Source: Plecoglossus altivelis
Lineage: Eukaryota; Chordata; Actinopteri; Osmeriformes; Plecoglossidae
NCBI GenBank assembly: GCA_036571765.1
Contig: BROE01000028.1
Coordinates: forward strand, 3,364,811-3,428,810
Length of the DNA: 64,000 nucleotides
Direction of reading: 5' to 3'
Shown: positions 1 through 13,652 of the stretch, in pieces
Position numbering within the stretch: the stretch's first letter is position 1
How the letters are laid out: the number at the start of each line of letters is the position of its first letter
Notes under the pieces: model-generated
Told to the model about the DNA's origin: nothing
What the model saw: the letters and a program-made list of their open reading frames with translations, nothing else
The model's database searches: none
Program-made: the position numbers and the translations under genes

Positions 1-112
1 ACACACATTATGCATGCATCCCTGGGCTAAGATCACAGGTGTGAACTGACAGGTGACACTAGGTGTTGGGTTGAGACAGATAGACTGAAGGGTGGTGGGG
101 TGAGGCACAGCG

Positions 113-1020
113 AGGAGAGAGAGAGAGAGAGGGAGGGAGAGAGAGAGGAGAAAGAGGGAGAAAGAGAGAGAGAGAGAGAGAGGAGAAAGAGAGGGAGGAA
201 GGGAGAGAGAGGAGAAAGGGAGAGAGAGAGGAGAAAGAGGGAGAGAGAGAGAGAGGGAGAGAGAGAGAGGAGAAAGAGGGAGAGAGAGAGAGAGAGAGAG
301 TGAGAAAGAAGGAAAGGGGGAGAGAGAAGGAGAGAGAGAGAAAGAAAAAGAGAAAGATAAAAGAGAGCGAGAAGGCTGGTCTGTACACAGACTCCTGTGA
401 TGCTCAAGTCACATCACATGACATCATCAAAGGGCTGCGCATACAGCGTGTGGCGTCACGTCACTCAGCCTCCCCGCTGACACGTCGGAGGGGGCGAGGG
501 TGCGAACAGGCTCGCAAGGCCATGTGAGCGCACGGCGGCGTGCAGAGACGAGTCATGGAGGAGGCGGAGGAGAGACGTGAGGCTGAGCGCTAGATCTATA
601 TTAGGAACAGCCTGACGTAGACGTATAGCATGTAGGCTGGAGGGAGGGAGTCCAATCAGGGGCCATGTCAGCGGTGAAGAAATGCTTTCACTGGGTCTCC
701 GAGTACATATGTACTAGACACAGGCTGTGGAGAGACTGAGTGAGTCAGCCACACGCGCACATGCACGTGCACATGCACGCACACACACACACACACACAG
801 AGAGCCAGGTTGTCTCTAAGGCTCCATAAATAAATGCATTTGATTGGGGGGAAATGGCAGTGGCAGATTCTAATGCCAGTCAGACAGACAGATAGACACA
901 CAGGCAGACAGACAGACACACACAGACAGACAGACAGATGGACAGACAGACAGACACACACACACACAGAGACAGACAGACAGACACACACACAGAGACA
1001 GACAGACAGACAGACAGACT
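113..1020. repeat. Simple repeats: GA-rich tract, CA tract and GACA array
   Basis: Bases 113-352 are almost pure purine (GAGA/GGAGA). About 757-799 is CA-rich and about 880-1020 is a GACA/CACA array. The non-repetitive part (360-750) showed no exon on either strand; the next expected pip5k1c exon, encoding the rest of the activation loop, was not found here and must lie left of the window. This is intronic sequence of pip5k1c. Confidence 0.85.
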
Positions 1021-1023
1021 CAC

Positions 1024-2191
1024 CCCGTCGTGAACCAAAGCTTTCCAGGTGTGCTCCAGTTTCTTTATAAGGCTGTGGGCCAAAAATACAAACAAGAGGG
1101 AAAAATCTCCAATCAAAACGTTGGAGACAAACAAAAATACCCCCCCGCTCCCCCCCCCACCCTCCTCTCTCCCCCCCTCCTCTCCCCCCCTCCCTCCCTG
1201 CCCGCAGGCAGAGTGAGATGTCCAGGACTGTACACTGAGTCTACTGTCTGGCTCCGTTTAGCTGACTCTCGCTTCACCAAACATCGACTAAACTTATCAA
1301 ACTAAACAGCAGCTAAACAAACACAAACATACTGCCCACGGCAACAAACACACTTTCCTGGAGTGTGTGTTTAGCCAGATATAAGTTCCAACCCCGAGAG
1401 AGAGAGGTCAGTCAGTCCAGCATTCGCGTGTTTGTAATGTAGACCAGGGGTGTCAAACCCTGGCCCTCGAGGGCCACTGTCCTGAAGGTTTTCCATGTTT
1501 CCCTTCTCCAGATTCTAATGAAGGGTCGTTATCAGGCTTCCCCAGAGCTTGATAACAACCAATCATTAGAATCAGGTTTGCTGGAGCAGAGAAACATGGA
1601 AAGCCTTCAGGACAGCGGCCCTCGAGGACCAGGGTTTGACACCCCTGATGTAGACGATCTAGATTGATTACCGATATGACTGCAGGATGTCGATCAGACC
1701 GATGTACAGGAGCAGCCGCTCGCCTTTCCCATTGACTGCTGGGATACCTCCCATCCTGTAGCAGACACACACACACACACACACGATACATGTAGGTGTA
1801 AAGTACACAGGTTTCTAATGCTAGGGTTTCATCTGAACATCTATGGCATACATTCTGTTACCTATGGAGGAGAAGTATGAAATATGACAATCCTGTCCGA
1901 TTACACAAACACACACACACACACACACACACAGACACACAGTCACACCCACACACACACACCCACACCAGCGGTGGACTCACGTGTCGTCAGTGTCGAT
2001 GGACTCTCCGCAGGCAGCTCCTCCCTGGATGGACTCCATGGCAGTGGAGTAGAGAGCCTTCTGGGCCATAGGCCTCTTCTCATCACTGCTGCCCTGGGAA
2101 CCTTCCAACTGTTGCTCCCTCTCTGCCTGGTCCAGGTTGTGAACCCCCAGGAGCAGGCTGTAGTCCATGATCTTGAAGCTCTCCAGCACCT

Positions 2192-2234
<43 letters not shown>

Positions 2235-5181
2235 CAGACACACACACACAGGCAGACACACAGTCAGTCGCATGGGACGAAACACTGACTTTAGAGCCTC
2301 TTTCATTTCTGGACGTATAATATCTAAATCTCCATCCACCTTCAGGATGTCAGCGTCCCCTGGATTCCATCCCTCCTCTCCCCCTCCTCTCCCCCTTCTC
2401 CCCCCTGTCCTCACCAGACAGTCTCTCTGCAGGGTCTTGACCAAGGCGCTGTGGGTGTCCTGGTCCAGGAGCAGTCCATCAGGCATGTCCTGCATGAAGT
2501 CCAGGTCCTTGAAGGTGGGCCGGGCCTTCTCGCGCTCCTTCTTGGAGGCGCGGCGCTTGTAGGTGGAGCCTTTCAGGTCGTACTTGAGGTGCATGCAGAC
2601 CACCCTGGGCAGGACGTTGTTCATCACCACCATCCGGATGTTCTTCCCTCCCGACTGGACGCAGTACAGGCCGAAGAACTTGGGCAGCAGGGTGCGAGGG
2701 TTCTGGTTCAAGTTCTGGAGGGGAGAGGGGGGGGAGAGAGAGGGGGAGGCAGGGAGTGAGAGGGGGAGAGTGGGAGTGAGGGAGAGGGGCAGAGAGGGGG
2801 GAGTAGAGAAAGGGGGAGGCAAGGAGTGAGAGAGAGAGATTAGAAAGGGTGGCAGGGGAAAAGATATCTACTCTCAAATTGTCCTGAAGTCTAATTGAAT
2901 CTAGCAAAATAAGCTGCTTATCAACAATCTGTTCTCTCTTAAATATTGAAGCAGTCCACACAAGCACAGCAGTTAAAACAACACACACACACACAGTCGC
3001 CAACATTGGCTGTGGCTACCTGAAACCCATTGGAGTAATGAGAGAGGACCAAGCTACTGATCCAATCAGAAACAGCCAGGCAGCTTTCAGAGCCAATTAC
3101 AGAGATGGGAGATGTCAGAGCCACGGGGCCTTGGGCCCAAGGCCCAGACTGATGACCTTCAGAGGACAGAGTGGGGGTGGAGAGAGAGGGGTGGGGAGAG
3201 AGGGGTGGGGAGAGAGGGGTAGAGAGAGAGGGGTGGAGAGAGAGCGGTAGAGAGAGAGGGGTGGAGAGAGAGGGGAGGGGAGAGAGGGGAGGGGAGAGGA
3301 GAGAGGTGGAAGTAGAGAGGAGATGGATGGAGAGAGACTGTTCCCCCCCACAGCTCCCAGTCACACATGACCCCAGTCCAGAGAGACAGCAGAAACACAT
3401 CAACAGAGAGAGAGAGGGAGGGAGATAGGGGTGAGAGGAGAGAGAGAGAAGGGGGGGAGAGAGAGAGAGGGAAGGGAGAGGGGAGGGAGAGAGAGGGAGA
3501 GAGAGAGAGAGAGAGAGAGGGGGAGAGAGAGAGAGGGGAAGAGAGAGAGAGAGGGAGGGGGAGAGAGGCAGGGAGGAGGAAGTGAGAGAAATACGACAGT
3601 GGGAGAACAGGGTACAATAAAAGCAGTGGGTAGAGAGCGTGACCGAGGACGGAGTGAGCGATGGAAAACCGAAGGAGAAGAGAGGGAACGTGTGGACGGA
3701 GGTATGGAAAAGTGTGAAAAGGGCAGGCTGTGGAAACTACAGCCAGAGGTGACAGGAGAGTGTTACGTCACTGTGTTACATCTGCAGGTCCGCTGACTTT
3801 CTGCCTGCCTCCGTGTCAAATCCAACAGTTTCCGTGTCAAACCTGCCATTGCATCTTCCTGCCTTGAGCTGATATCCATGTTTGTTTGCGTGCCTGTCTG
3901 TGCTGTGTGCCTGCTGTAGCCCCAGGACACTCAGACGGCCGCCGTGAGCCTGAATGCTCCCAGCTTCATTAGCCAGCACAGACGCAGCCATTCGTGTCAG
4001 GAAACTGACACGCCGTGGAGCCGGAATGGAGGAAAGGTTAGAGTGAACGTGTGACACTTCCTGCTCCTGCTCTTCATGCTGCGGGGCTTTTCCTCTGGGT
4101 ACAGGAGGTAAACGCATTCCTGCTGGGTGTTGTAGCTCTACAACCTGCGAGACCAATCTAGTACGGCAGGTTAGGACAGCCTGTCCTAGTCTAGAACAAC
4201 AGGCTAAGACAGCCTAGTACAGCAGGTTAGGACAGCCTGTCCTAGTCTAGAACAACAGGTTAGGGCCAACCTAGTACAGCAGGTTAGGACAGCCTGTCCT
4301 AACCTAGAACAACAGGCTAAGACAGCCTAGTACGGCAGGTTAGGACAGCCTGTCCTAGTCTAGAACAACAGGCTAAGACAGCCTAGTACAGCAGGTTAGG
4401 ACAGCCTGTCCTAGTCTAGAACAACAGGCTAAGACAGCCTAGTGCACCAGGTTAGGACAGCCTGTCCTAGTCTAGAACAACAGGCGAGACAAACCTTGTA
4501 CGGCAGGTTAGGACAGCCTGTCCTAGTCTAGAACAACAGGCTAGGGCCAACCTAGTACGGCAGGTTAGGACAGCCTGTCCTAGTCTAGAACAACAGGCTA
4601 GGGCCAACCTAGTACGGCAGGTTAGGACAGCCTGTCCTAGTCTAGAACAACAGGCTTAGACAGCCTAGATAGAAGTGTGAATAAATGAAGCGTTCCTCAG
4701 GAGGCGTGTCTGACTGACAGAAGCTCACCATGTAGTATCCAGGCAACAGCTTCTGAAGAAACTCCGCCTCCTTGTGCATGACGGTCTTGATGATGAACTC
4801 ATCGTCCTTCGTCAAGTAGAATACCGAGCCGCTAGCCCCGGGATTGGACAGCTCGATCAGGGCCTCATTACATAGGGAATACTAGAACAAAACAAAACAC
4901 ACACACACGCTTATACACGCAGGTTATTTGTTTTCCGAGCGGTATGCCTGTTTACAAATAGAATAACCACTAATCCCTCAACCTTACTGGCTGTTCCCTG
5001 AGGTCTGCTATCTGGTCTCTCTCTCCCTCCCCCCTCTCTCTCCACCCTCCTCTCCCTCTCTCTCCCCTCCCTCCCCCTCTCCATCACCACTCTAGAGAAG
5101 TGTGGAAAAGATGAATTATGAACATGGAGGCCGGGTTGGGCCGGGCCAGAATAGAAACAACAGCCTGTTGACACACACACA

Positions 5182-5213
<32 letters not shown>

Positions 5214-5672
5214 CACACACACACAGCAGGCGATAGCTTGATGCATCACCCTATCACACAGTATGGGGAGTGGAGGGGTAGGAGGATAGGGAGGAGAGGA
5301 ACAGGGAGGGCGAGAGGGAGGAGGGGAGGGGAGAGAGATACAGGGAGGAGGGGATGGGAGGAAGAAACAGGGAGGAGGAGAGGGAGGAGGGGAGGGAGGA
5401 ACAGGGAGGAGGAGAGGGAGGAGAGAGAGATAAAGGGAGGAGGAAATAATAGAAGTAAAGTGAGGGCCAGAGAAAGGGAGGGAGTGAGAGAGGGGAAGAA
5501 AGATATACATAGAAATAAAGTGGAAACTCAAACAAATGGAGAGAACTATTACTCTCAGGAGCCCTATGATGAATCACTGAGGCAGGATCACTCCTCATAC
5601 ACTCAGGGCAAGCTCTACACACACACAACCAGCGCAAGCTACACACACACACAAATATCCAGCGCAACCTAT

Positions 5673-5706
<34 letters not shown>

Positions 5707-6447
5707 CCGGCGCAAGCTACACACACACACACACACACATCCAGCGCAACCTATCCACACACACACACACACAAACACACAACCAGCGCAAGCTAGACAC
5801 ACACACATCCAGCGCAACCTATCCACACACACACACACACACAACCAGCGCAAGCTACAGACACACACTTAGGGCAAGATACACACACACACTTAGGGCA
5901 AGATACACACACACACATTTAGAGCAAGCCAGACACACACACACACACACAAATCACAAGCTACACACACCCCCAGGGTAAGCTACACATACAGGACAAG
6001 CCACACAAACACTATAGCCTGTAACATGTACAGACACACAGACATTACACACACCTTGTACACACCAGAGCTTAACATAAGGCCTGTAATATGCATCAGT
6101 CGACTGCTTCAGGGGTTGCTATGGCAGCTAATCTGAGGTCGAGCTCATCACTCCTATCTGCTGGTTGGGTCTGGATCCACACACTGTCTGGCCTTGAAAT
6201 CCAAACAGGGGGGCCAGGTCAAGCTAGGAGAGCAGAGCGGAACTCTACTAGTCTGGCCTGATGACCTACAGAGACTTCAGTAGCTCTTTCAGACCAGACC
6301 AATCAATCAAGGATTGGTAGCTCAATTCTATTGGTTTGTATCCCAGCTAATGGACATCATGAATCGGTAATGAGATGTCTGCTTGTATGTGGTTATTCTG
6401 GGTTGTGGATAAATCTGGCTAAGGGACAGAATCATCTGGAGGGAAAA

Positions 6448-6495
<48 letters not shown>

Positions 6496-6500
6496 ACACA

Positions 6501-6547
<47 letters not shown>

Positions 6548-9500
6548 CCATGTACAGACAGGATGTGACAGAGGCCAGGCAAGGGTATAGCACTGTGTAC
6601 ATCACACACACGTGTTATCCCAGAGTCAGTCATGCATGCTCACACACACAGTGACAGCATTATTATGTCACTGGGGAACAAACGAAATAAAAACAAAAAA
6701 CAAAATGTTTTTCTACACGTGAACAGCAGTCTGAGAGTGTGAGTGTGTTTGTGTGTGTCACAGAGGAGCGATGAGTCATGTAGTCTACTCCCAATGCTGG
6801 CAGGCTGATAGGGTGTGACAGGTTCCCTCTAAACATTCCCCCCTCCCCTTCCCATCCCTCCTCCCTCTAATCCTAACCAGGCCTCACAATTAACTTTTCT
6901 CAAAAGGTTTGAAAAAGGTTTTGAAAAGTAGCAACTGATTTGAAAAAAAGTTTCCACCAAAAGTTCTCTCTCTCTCTTTCTCTCTCTCTCTCCCCCTCCC
7001 CCTCTCCCTCTCAGGGTTGCAGAGTATACACAGGTCACATGACAGGAAGGTAGATATGAAGCTCCTCCTCTTACAAGGTAGTCGTCTGGTCTGATCCCAA
7101 ACAGCTCTCTGAAGTAGCGGAAGGCGACGGGGGCGTACGTTTTGAAACGGAAGTCAGGGAAGTGGTGTGCTGGAGTCAGGTTGCTGCCTTCACTGTGGGA
7201 CACACACACACACACACACGCAAGCACACACAAACACACACACACACACATGCAAGCACACACACACACGCAAGCACACACAAACACACACACACACACG
7301 CAAGCACACACAAACACACACATACATACACACACACACACGCAGGCACACACACACACACACACGCACGCAAGCACACACAAACACACACATACATACA
7401 TACACACACACACACGCACGCACGCACGCACACACACACGCATGCATGCAAGCACACACACACACACACACGAACACATATATGCACAGACACACACGCA
7501 CGCACACACACACACGTATGCAAGCGCACACACGCACACACACACGGACAAAGGTCAACGCTGTTAAAGCCACATAATGCAGTTTAAATCATAAAAACAT
7601 TGGTGTGTAGTGACATCAAAGGTATGTAGTGACGTCACAGGTGTGTAGTGACGTAATAAATAAATCTGTAGTGACGTCATAAATATGTATTGACGTCACA
7701 GGTGTGTAGTGACGTCAAAGGGATGTTGTGACATCACAGGTGCATTGTGACGTCACGTGTGTAGTGACTGACATCCTGTGTGCAGCAATGTCACAAGTGT
7801 ATAGTGACGTCATAAGTGTGGTGACGTCACGTGTGTAGCGAAATCACAGGCGTGTAGCGACATCACAGGTGCGTCGTGACGTCACACCTGGGGAAGAAGA
7901 TGCTCTCCACCACGTAGAAGTCCTGCATGAGCACGTCCCTCTCAGGCTTGGAGCTCAGGTTCCCCACCGTGTAGCCAATGCCCAGCTGGATGGCTCCTTT
8001 CAGGGCAGAGGAGGTGGTCTGGAGGGGGGTGGGGGTGGTGGGGAGGGATGGGTGAGAGTTAAGATGTGCCGTTTGACTCACACAAACAAACCTAATCATC
8101 AGTAGCCCAGAAGCCCCACGCGCTCCTGCCAGGCCTGGTGGGTGTGGAGAAGCCGAGCCCCAGGCAGGGCTGAGGGAGGCTGGGAGGAGGCTGCCCCACC
8201 TTCTTGTAGGTGGTCTCCCCCGACGCGTCCACCCCTCTGTGGCCGATCTTCTTCCCCTGGCCGGGTAGCCCGGAGGATGAGGGCATCTGCAGGACGGAGG
8301 GAGGCAGGGAGGGACAGAGGGAGGGAGGGACAGAGGGAGGGAGGGACAGAGGGAGGGAGGGACGGACAGAGGGAGGGAGGGACAGAGGGAGGGACAGAGG
8401 GAGGGAGGGACAGAGGAAGGAAAAGGAGAGAGTGGAACAAGAGAAAGGGAGGTTGAATAAACCTAGTCAGCAGCTGATAGCCAGCTGTAGTGAGGGCTTA
8501 GCTGACACTGTCTGTTTGTTTGTTTGTTTGTTGTTAGCCGGCTGTGTAAAACAAGTTCAAAGGCAAGCGCTCGTTTCATGCCTCCTGCTTTGATGGTGCC
8601 TCTCGTTCCCTGTCAGATACGAGCTCATCCAACAGGTGCTGCTTTACGCCGCTGGAAACATTAACAAGCGTGGTTTGAGGTGGGAGGGAAAAGGATGGGA
8701 GGTTTACTTACCTCTGTGATGAAGGCCTTTCTAGCAGCAGCATCTGGAAAACAGAGAGGGAGAGAGAGGGGGGAGAGAGAGAGGGAGGGAGAGGGGGAGA
8801 GAGAGGGGNNNNNNNNNNNNNNNNNNNNNNNNNNNNNNNNNNNNNNNNNNNNNNNNNNNNNNNNNNNNNNNNNNNNNNNNNNNNNNNNNNNNNNNNNNNN
8901 NNNNNNNNNNNNNNNNNNNNNNNNNNNNNNNNNNNNNNNNNNNNNNNNNNNNNNNNNNNNNNNNNNNNNNNNNNNNNNNNNNNNNNNNNNNNNNNNNNNN
9001 NNNNNNNNNNNNNNNNNNNNNNNNNNNNNNNNNNNNNNNNNNNNNNNNNNNNNNNNNNNNNNNNNNNNNNNNNNNNNNNNNNNNNNNNNNNNNNNNNNNN
9101 NNNNNNNNNNNNNNNNNNNNNNNNNNNNNNNNNNNNNNNNNNNNNNNNNNNNNNNNNNNNNNNNNNNNNNNNNNNNNNNNNNNNNNNNNNNNNNNNNNNN
9201 NNNNNNNNNNNNNNNNNNNNNNNNNNNNNNNNNNNNNNNNNNNNNNNNNNNNNNNNNNNNNNNNNNNNNNNNNNNNNNNNNNNNNNNNNNNNNNGAGGGA
9301 GAGGGGGGAGAGAGAGAGAGGGAGACAGAGAGAGGGGGGGGGGAGAGAAAGCGAGAGTGTGAAAGAGAGCGAGAGAGAGACAGAGAGAGGGGGGGAGGGA
9401 GAGGGGGAGAGAGAGAGGGGGAGGGAGACAGAGAGAGAGAGAGAAGGGGGGAGAGAAAGAGAGAGAAAGCGAGAGAGTGTGAAAGAGAGCGAGAGACAGA

Positions 9501-10566
9501 GAGGGGGGGGGAGGGAGAAAACGAGAGAGTGTGAAAGAGAGCGAGAGAGACAGAGAGAGAAAGGAAGTCAGTCTTGTGAGTTCCGGAACATTCTTTCCCT
9601 AGCAGCCTAGCAGAATCCCAGCAGCAGCCCTACAGAACAGCACATCAGCGTTACCCAACAGCAGGACCAGAGGGGTTCATGGCAGCTTGGACAACAGAAT
9701 CAGCACTCTGGGCGACTCTCATCTCCCTCCCTCCCTCCCTCCATCTGGCTCTGGCCTTCCTTCCACCAAGCACAGCAACACCTCAACCCGGTCATGTGTT
9801 CACGCCGCGGCCCCCCACGTACACAAGGGTGGGACGGACAGCCATGTTACGACGCACAGCATCATCCTCCTCGCCATCTCATCACCGGGTCATGTGACCC
9901 CCCCACTCCACCCCCTCCAGTCTAGTGAGCAGACGCTCTCAGCGCAGGCAGCAATCAGCCAGGTCCTCATTCAGCCCTGCTGGGTTCAGCGCTGCCTGAA
10001 ATAGAACCATAATGGTGGCCACTTACTCCACTTGGTGTGGTGATGAGGAGGGGGAGGAGGGGGAGGGGCGTGAGAGCGTAACAGAGCCCAGAGATTGCGG
10101 CATGTGGGGAGAGAACAAGATGGAAAGAGAACAAGGGGGAGAGAACAAGAGAAAGATGGAAAGAGAGAATGAGAGCGAGAAAGATATGGAGAGACAGAAT
10201 GAAGGAAAGAGACTGCGAGATGCGGAGAGAAAGAGAGACATAGACAGCAAGGTGTGGAGAGAGAGAGAGAGACAGAGACAGACAGAGAGAGATTGAGAGA
10301 GCCAGAGAGAGAGACACACAGAGAGAGAGCCAGAGAGAGAGAGACAGAGAGAGAGAGAGACAGAGAGAGAGAGACAGAGAGCCAGAGAGAGAGAGAGAGA
10401 GAGACAGAGAGAGAGCCAGAGAGAGAGACAGAGAGAGAGAGACAGAGAGACAGAGACAGAGAGACAGTGAGAGAGAGAGAGAGAGACAGAGAGAGAGCCA
10501 GAGAGAGAGACAGAGAGAGAGAGACAGAGAGACACAGAGAGAGAGAGACAGAGAGACACAGAGAGA

Positions 10567-10598
<32 letters not shown>

Positions 10599-13500
10599 CA
10601 GAGAGAGAGAGACAGAGAGACAGAGAGAGAGAGAGACAGAGAGAGAGAGACAGAGACAGAGAGAGAGAGACAGAGAGACAGAGAGAGAGAGACAGAGAGA
10701 GAGAGACAGAGAGAGAGAGCCAGAGAGAGAGAGCCAGAGAGAGAGAGAGACAGAGAGAGACAGAGAGAGAGCCAGAGAGAGACAGAGAGAGAGATGTCTG
10801 AGGCTCAGACAGCCCAACAAGACGAGGTGATCGATCCGCTCCAGGAGTCTGATTTGATCTGTCTGGAGTAAACAGAGACATCTACTACGGCTCGATCGAT
10901 ACAAAATGACTCAAGTTACAAAGGCGTGTCAAGAACAGGTGTACATATGTAGTGGACTTGTATTGAAATGAAACACTGTGTCGCTCTACTTCTGGACAAG
11001 CCTGGATTTGATGGCAGAAAAGTGAGGGAGGTTAGTAGTGTTTCTCCTTCAGACTGTAGAGTTACAGCATGCTTGTGTCAGCCTGGGCAGTCTGCCTGCC
11101 TGCATGCCTGCCTGCCACCCTCCAGCCTCTTTCTCTCCCTCCAGCCTCTTTCTCTCCCTCCAGCCTCTCTCTCTGCTTCCAGCCTCTCAGCCTCCAGCCC
11201 CTCTCTCTCTCCAGCCTCTCTTTCTCCCTCCAGCCTCTCTCTCTGCCTTCAGCCCCTCTCTCCCTCCAGCCTCTGTCCTTCAGCCTCCCCATCTGCCTCA
11301 CATCCTTACCCTGTTGTGGCACCATGTGACTGGTCTGGAGAAAAGCTGTTTGCCATCCCTCCCTCTCTCTCCCTCTTTCCTTCTCATCTCTCCCTCTCTC
11401 CCTCCTTCCTTCTCATCCCTCCCTCTCTCTCCGTCCTCCCTCCCTTCTTACCCGTCACACACAAACTTACTGAGGGGATGAGAGAGCCCAAACTTGCCAA
11501 CGCAATCCTGGCACTGCGGGCTAGATAATAGCCAGCCAGCCAGCCAGCCAGCTAGCCAGTCAGCCAGCCAGACAGACAGACAGACAGTCAGCCAGTCAGG
11601 CAGAGTCAGTCAGTCAGCCAGCCAGCCAGCTTCAGTCTCAGGGAGGATGTTGACAGTGCATATGAAGACACTGGCTGATACCAAAATCCTGCTTCCCCTT
11701 TCAAGTCAGAGCTCCCGTGTGTCTGACTGCAGACGTTTCCCTTACACAGCCCTGTGGGTGTATGTGTGTGTGTGTGTGTGTGTGTGCGTGTGTGTGCAAT
11801 GTTTCTGCTTTCCTTTAGCTTTGTTTACCAGCCCTACAGTATAAAGAGTCTGAACGGTGGTGCCTGTGTTTTGTGCGCTCCAGTAAGCTCTCCTCTTTCT
11901 CTCACATGTGACAATTACCAGGTTTCTTTGAGAGCACAAATCGAGACCTGTGTCACAGTTGCATTCAAAAAACCTACTGAAACACAAGGCAGATGGTACC
12001 TGTCAATCACACCCCCCTGCTGCTCCTGATTGGTTAAGGTACTTTACCACAACCAATAACATCACAATGGAGTGGACTATATCAAGAAGCCTGTCATAAA
12101 ATTGGCTAATGGCTATTGAATAAATGCTTTTATCCAAAGAAGCAGTTTGGGTTACAGTACACTGCACAGGACTACAATAATCTTATCATCATAAATACTG
12201 ACCACCTGTAGAGGCCTGCCTGGGACACCTGGTATTTGTAGTTTTATTGCTTCTCCCCCTCTCTCTCTGTCCATCTGGCTGTCTCCTGCACCGATGGCTC
12301 TGTTGACAGGATGTAAATGTATGTGGCTGAACAATGACCTGATGGTATGATAATGACAGTACTGTTCCCCTGTCAGATACAGCTGTCCATCATCTGCCCA
12401 GAGCAGCCGACTTCACACTGATACTGTGACTTGACCAAACGCTACTGCTGTGCTCTACTGCTGTACTCTACTGCTGTATTCTACTGCTGTATTCTACTGC
12501 TGTATTCTACTGCTCTATTCTACTGCTCTATTCTACTGCTGTATTCTACTGCTGTATTCTACTGTACTCTACTGCTGTATTCTACTGCTCTATTCTACTG
12601 TACTCTACTGCTGTATTCTACTGCTGTATTCTACTGCTGTATTCTACTGCTGTACTCTACTGTTGTATTCTACTGCTGTGCTCTACTGTACTCTACTGCT
12701 GTATTCTACTGCTGTATTCTACTGCTGTACTCTACTGTTGTATTCTACTGCTGTATTCTACTGCTGTATTCTACTGTACTCTACTGCTGTATTCTACTGC
12801 TGTATTCTACTGCTGTATTCTACTGCTGTACTCTACTGTTGTATTCTACTGCTGTATTCTACTGCTCTATTCTACTGTACTCTACTGCTGTATTCTACTG
12901 CTGTATTCTACTGCTGTACTCTAATGCTGTTCTCTACTGCTCTATTCTACAGCTGTATTCTACTGTGTATTCTACTGTACTCTACTGCTCTATTCTACTG
13001 TGCTCTACTGCTGTACTCTACTGCTGTATTCTACTGCTGTACTCTACTGCTGTATTCTACTGCTGTATTCTACTGTACTCTACTGCTCTATTCTACTGTA
13101 CTCTACTGCTGTATTCTACTACTGTATTCTACTGTACTCTACTGCTGTGTTCTACTGCTGTATTCTACTGCTGTATTCTACTGTACTCTACTACTGTACT
13201 CTACTGCTGTACTCTACTGCTGTACTCTACTGCTCTATTCTACTGCTGTACTCTACTGCTATATTCTACTGTACTCTACTGCTGTACTCTACTGCTGTAT
13301 TTTACTGTACTCTACTGCTGTATTCTACTGCTCTATTCTACTGTGTATTCTACTGTACTCTACTGCTCTATTCTACTGTGCTCTACTGCTGTACTCTACT
13401 GCTGTATTCTACTGCTGTATTCTACTGCTGTATTCTACTGCTCTATTTTACTGTACTCTACTGCTCTATTCTACTGTGCTCTACTGCTCTATTCTACTGT

Positions 13501-13610
13501 GCTCTACTGCTCTATTCTACTGCTGTATTCTACTGTACTCTCTACATAGTAGTAGCTTTTCTCTCATGTTCAGGTCCTCCCTCTTCCATACAAACATCCT
13601 TCAGCTCAAA

Positions 13611-13652
<42 letters not shown>

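Noticed and set aside
4155..4675. Regular repeats with palindromic core, CRISPR-like at first sight
   Set aside because: Units are contiguous, without unique spacers, in an intron of a vertebrate gene; it is a minisatellite.
7142..7587. Several overlapping long open frames on both strands
   Set aside because: All are translations of CA/TG repeats, which have no stop codons.
8680..9534. Open frame of 284 codons across the gap at 8809-9294
   Set aside because: It is GA repeat plus Ns.
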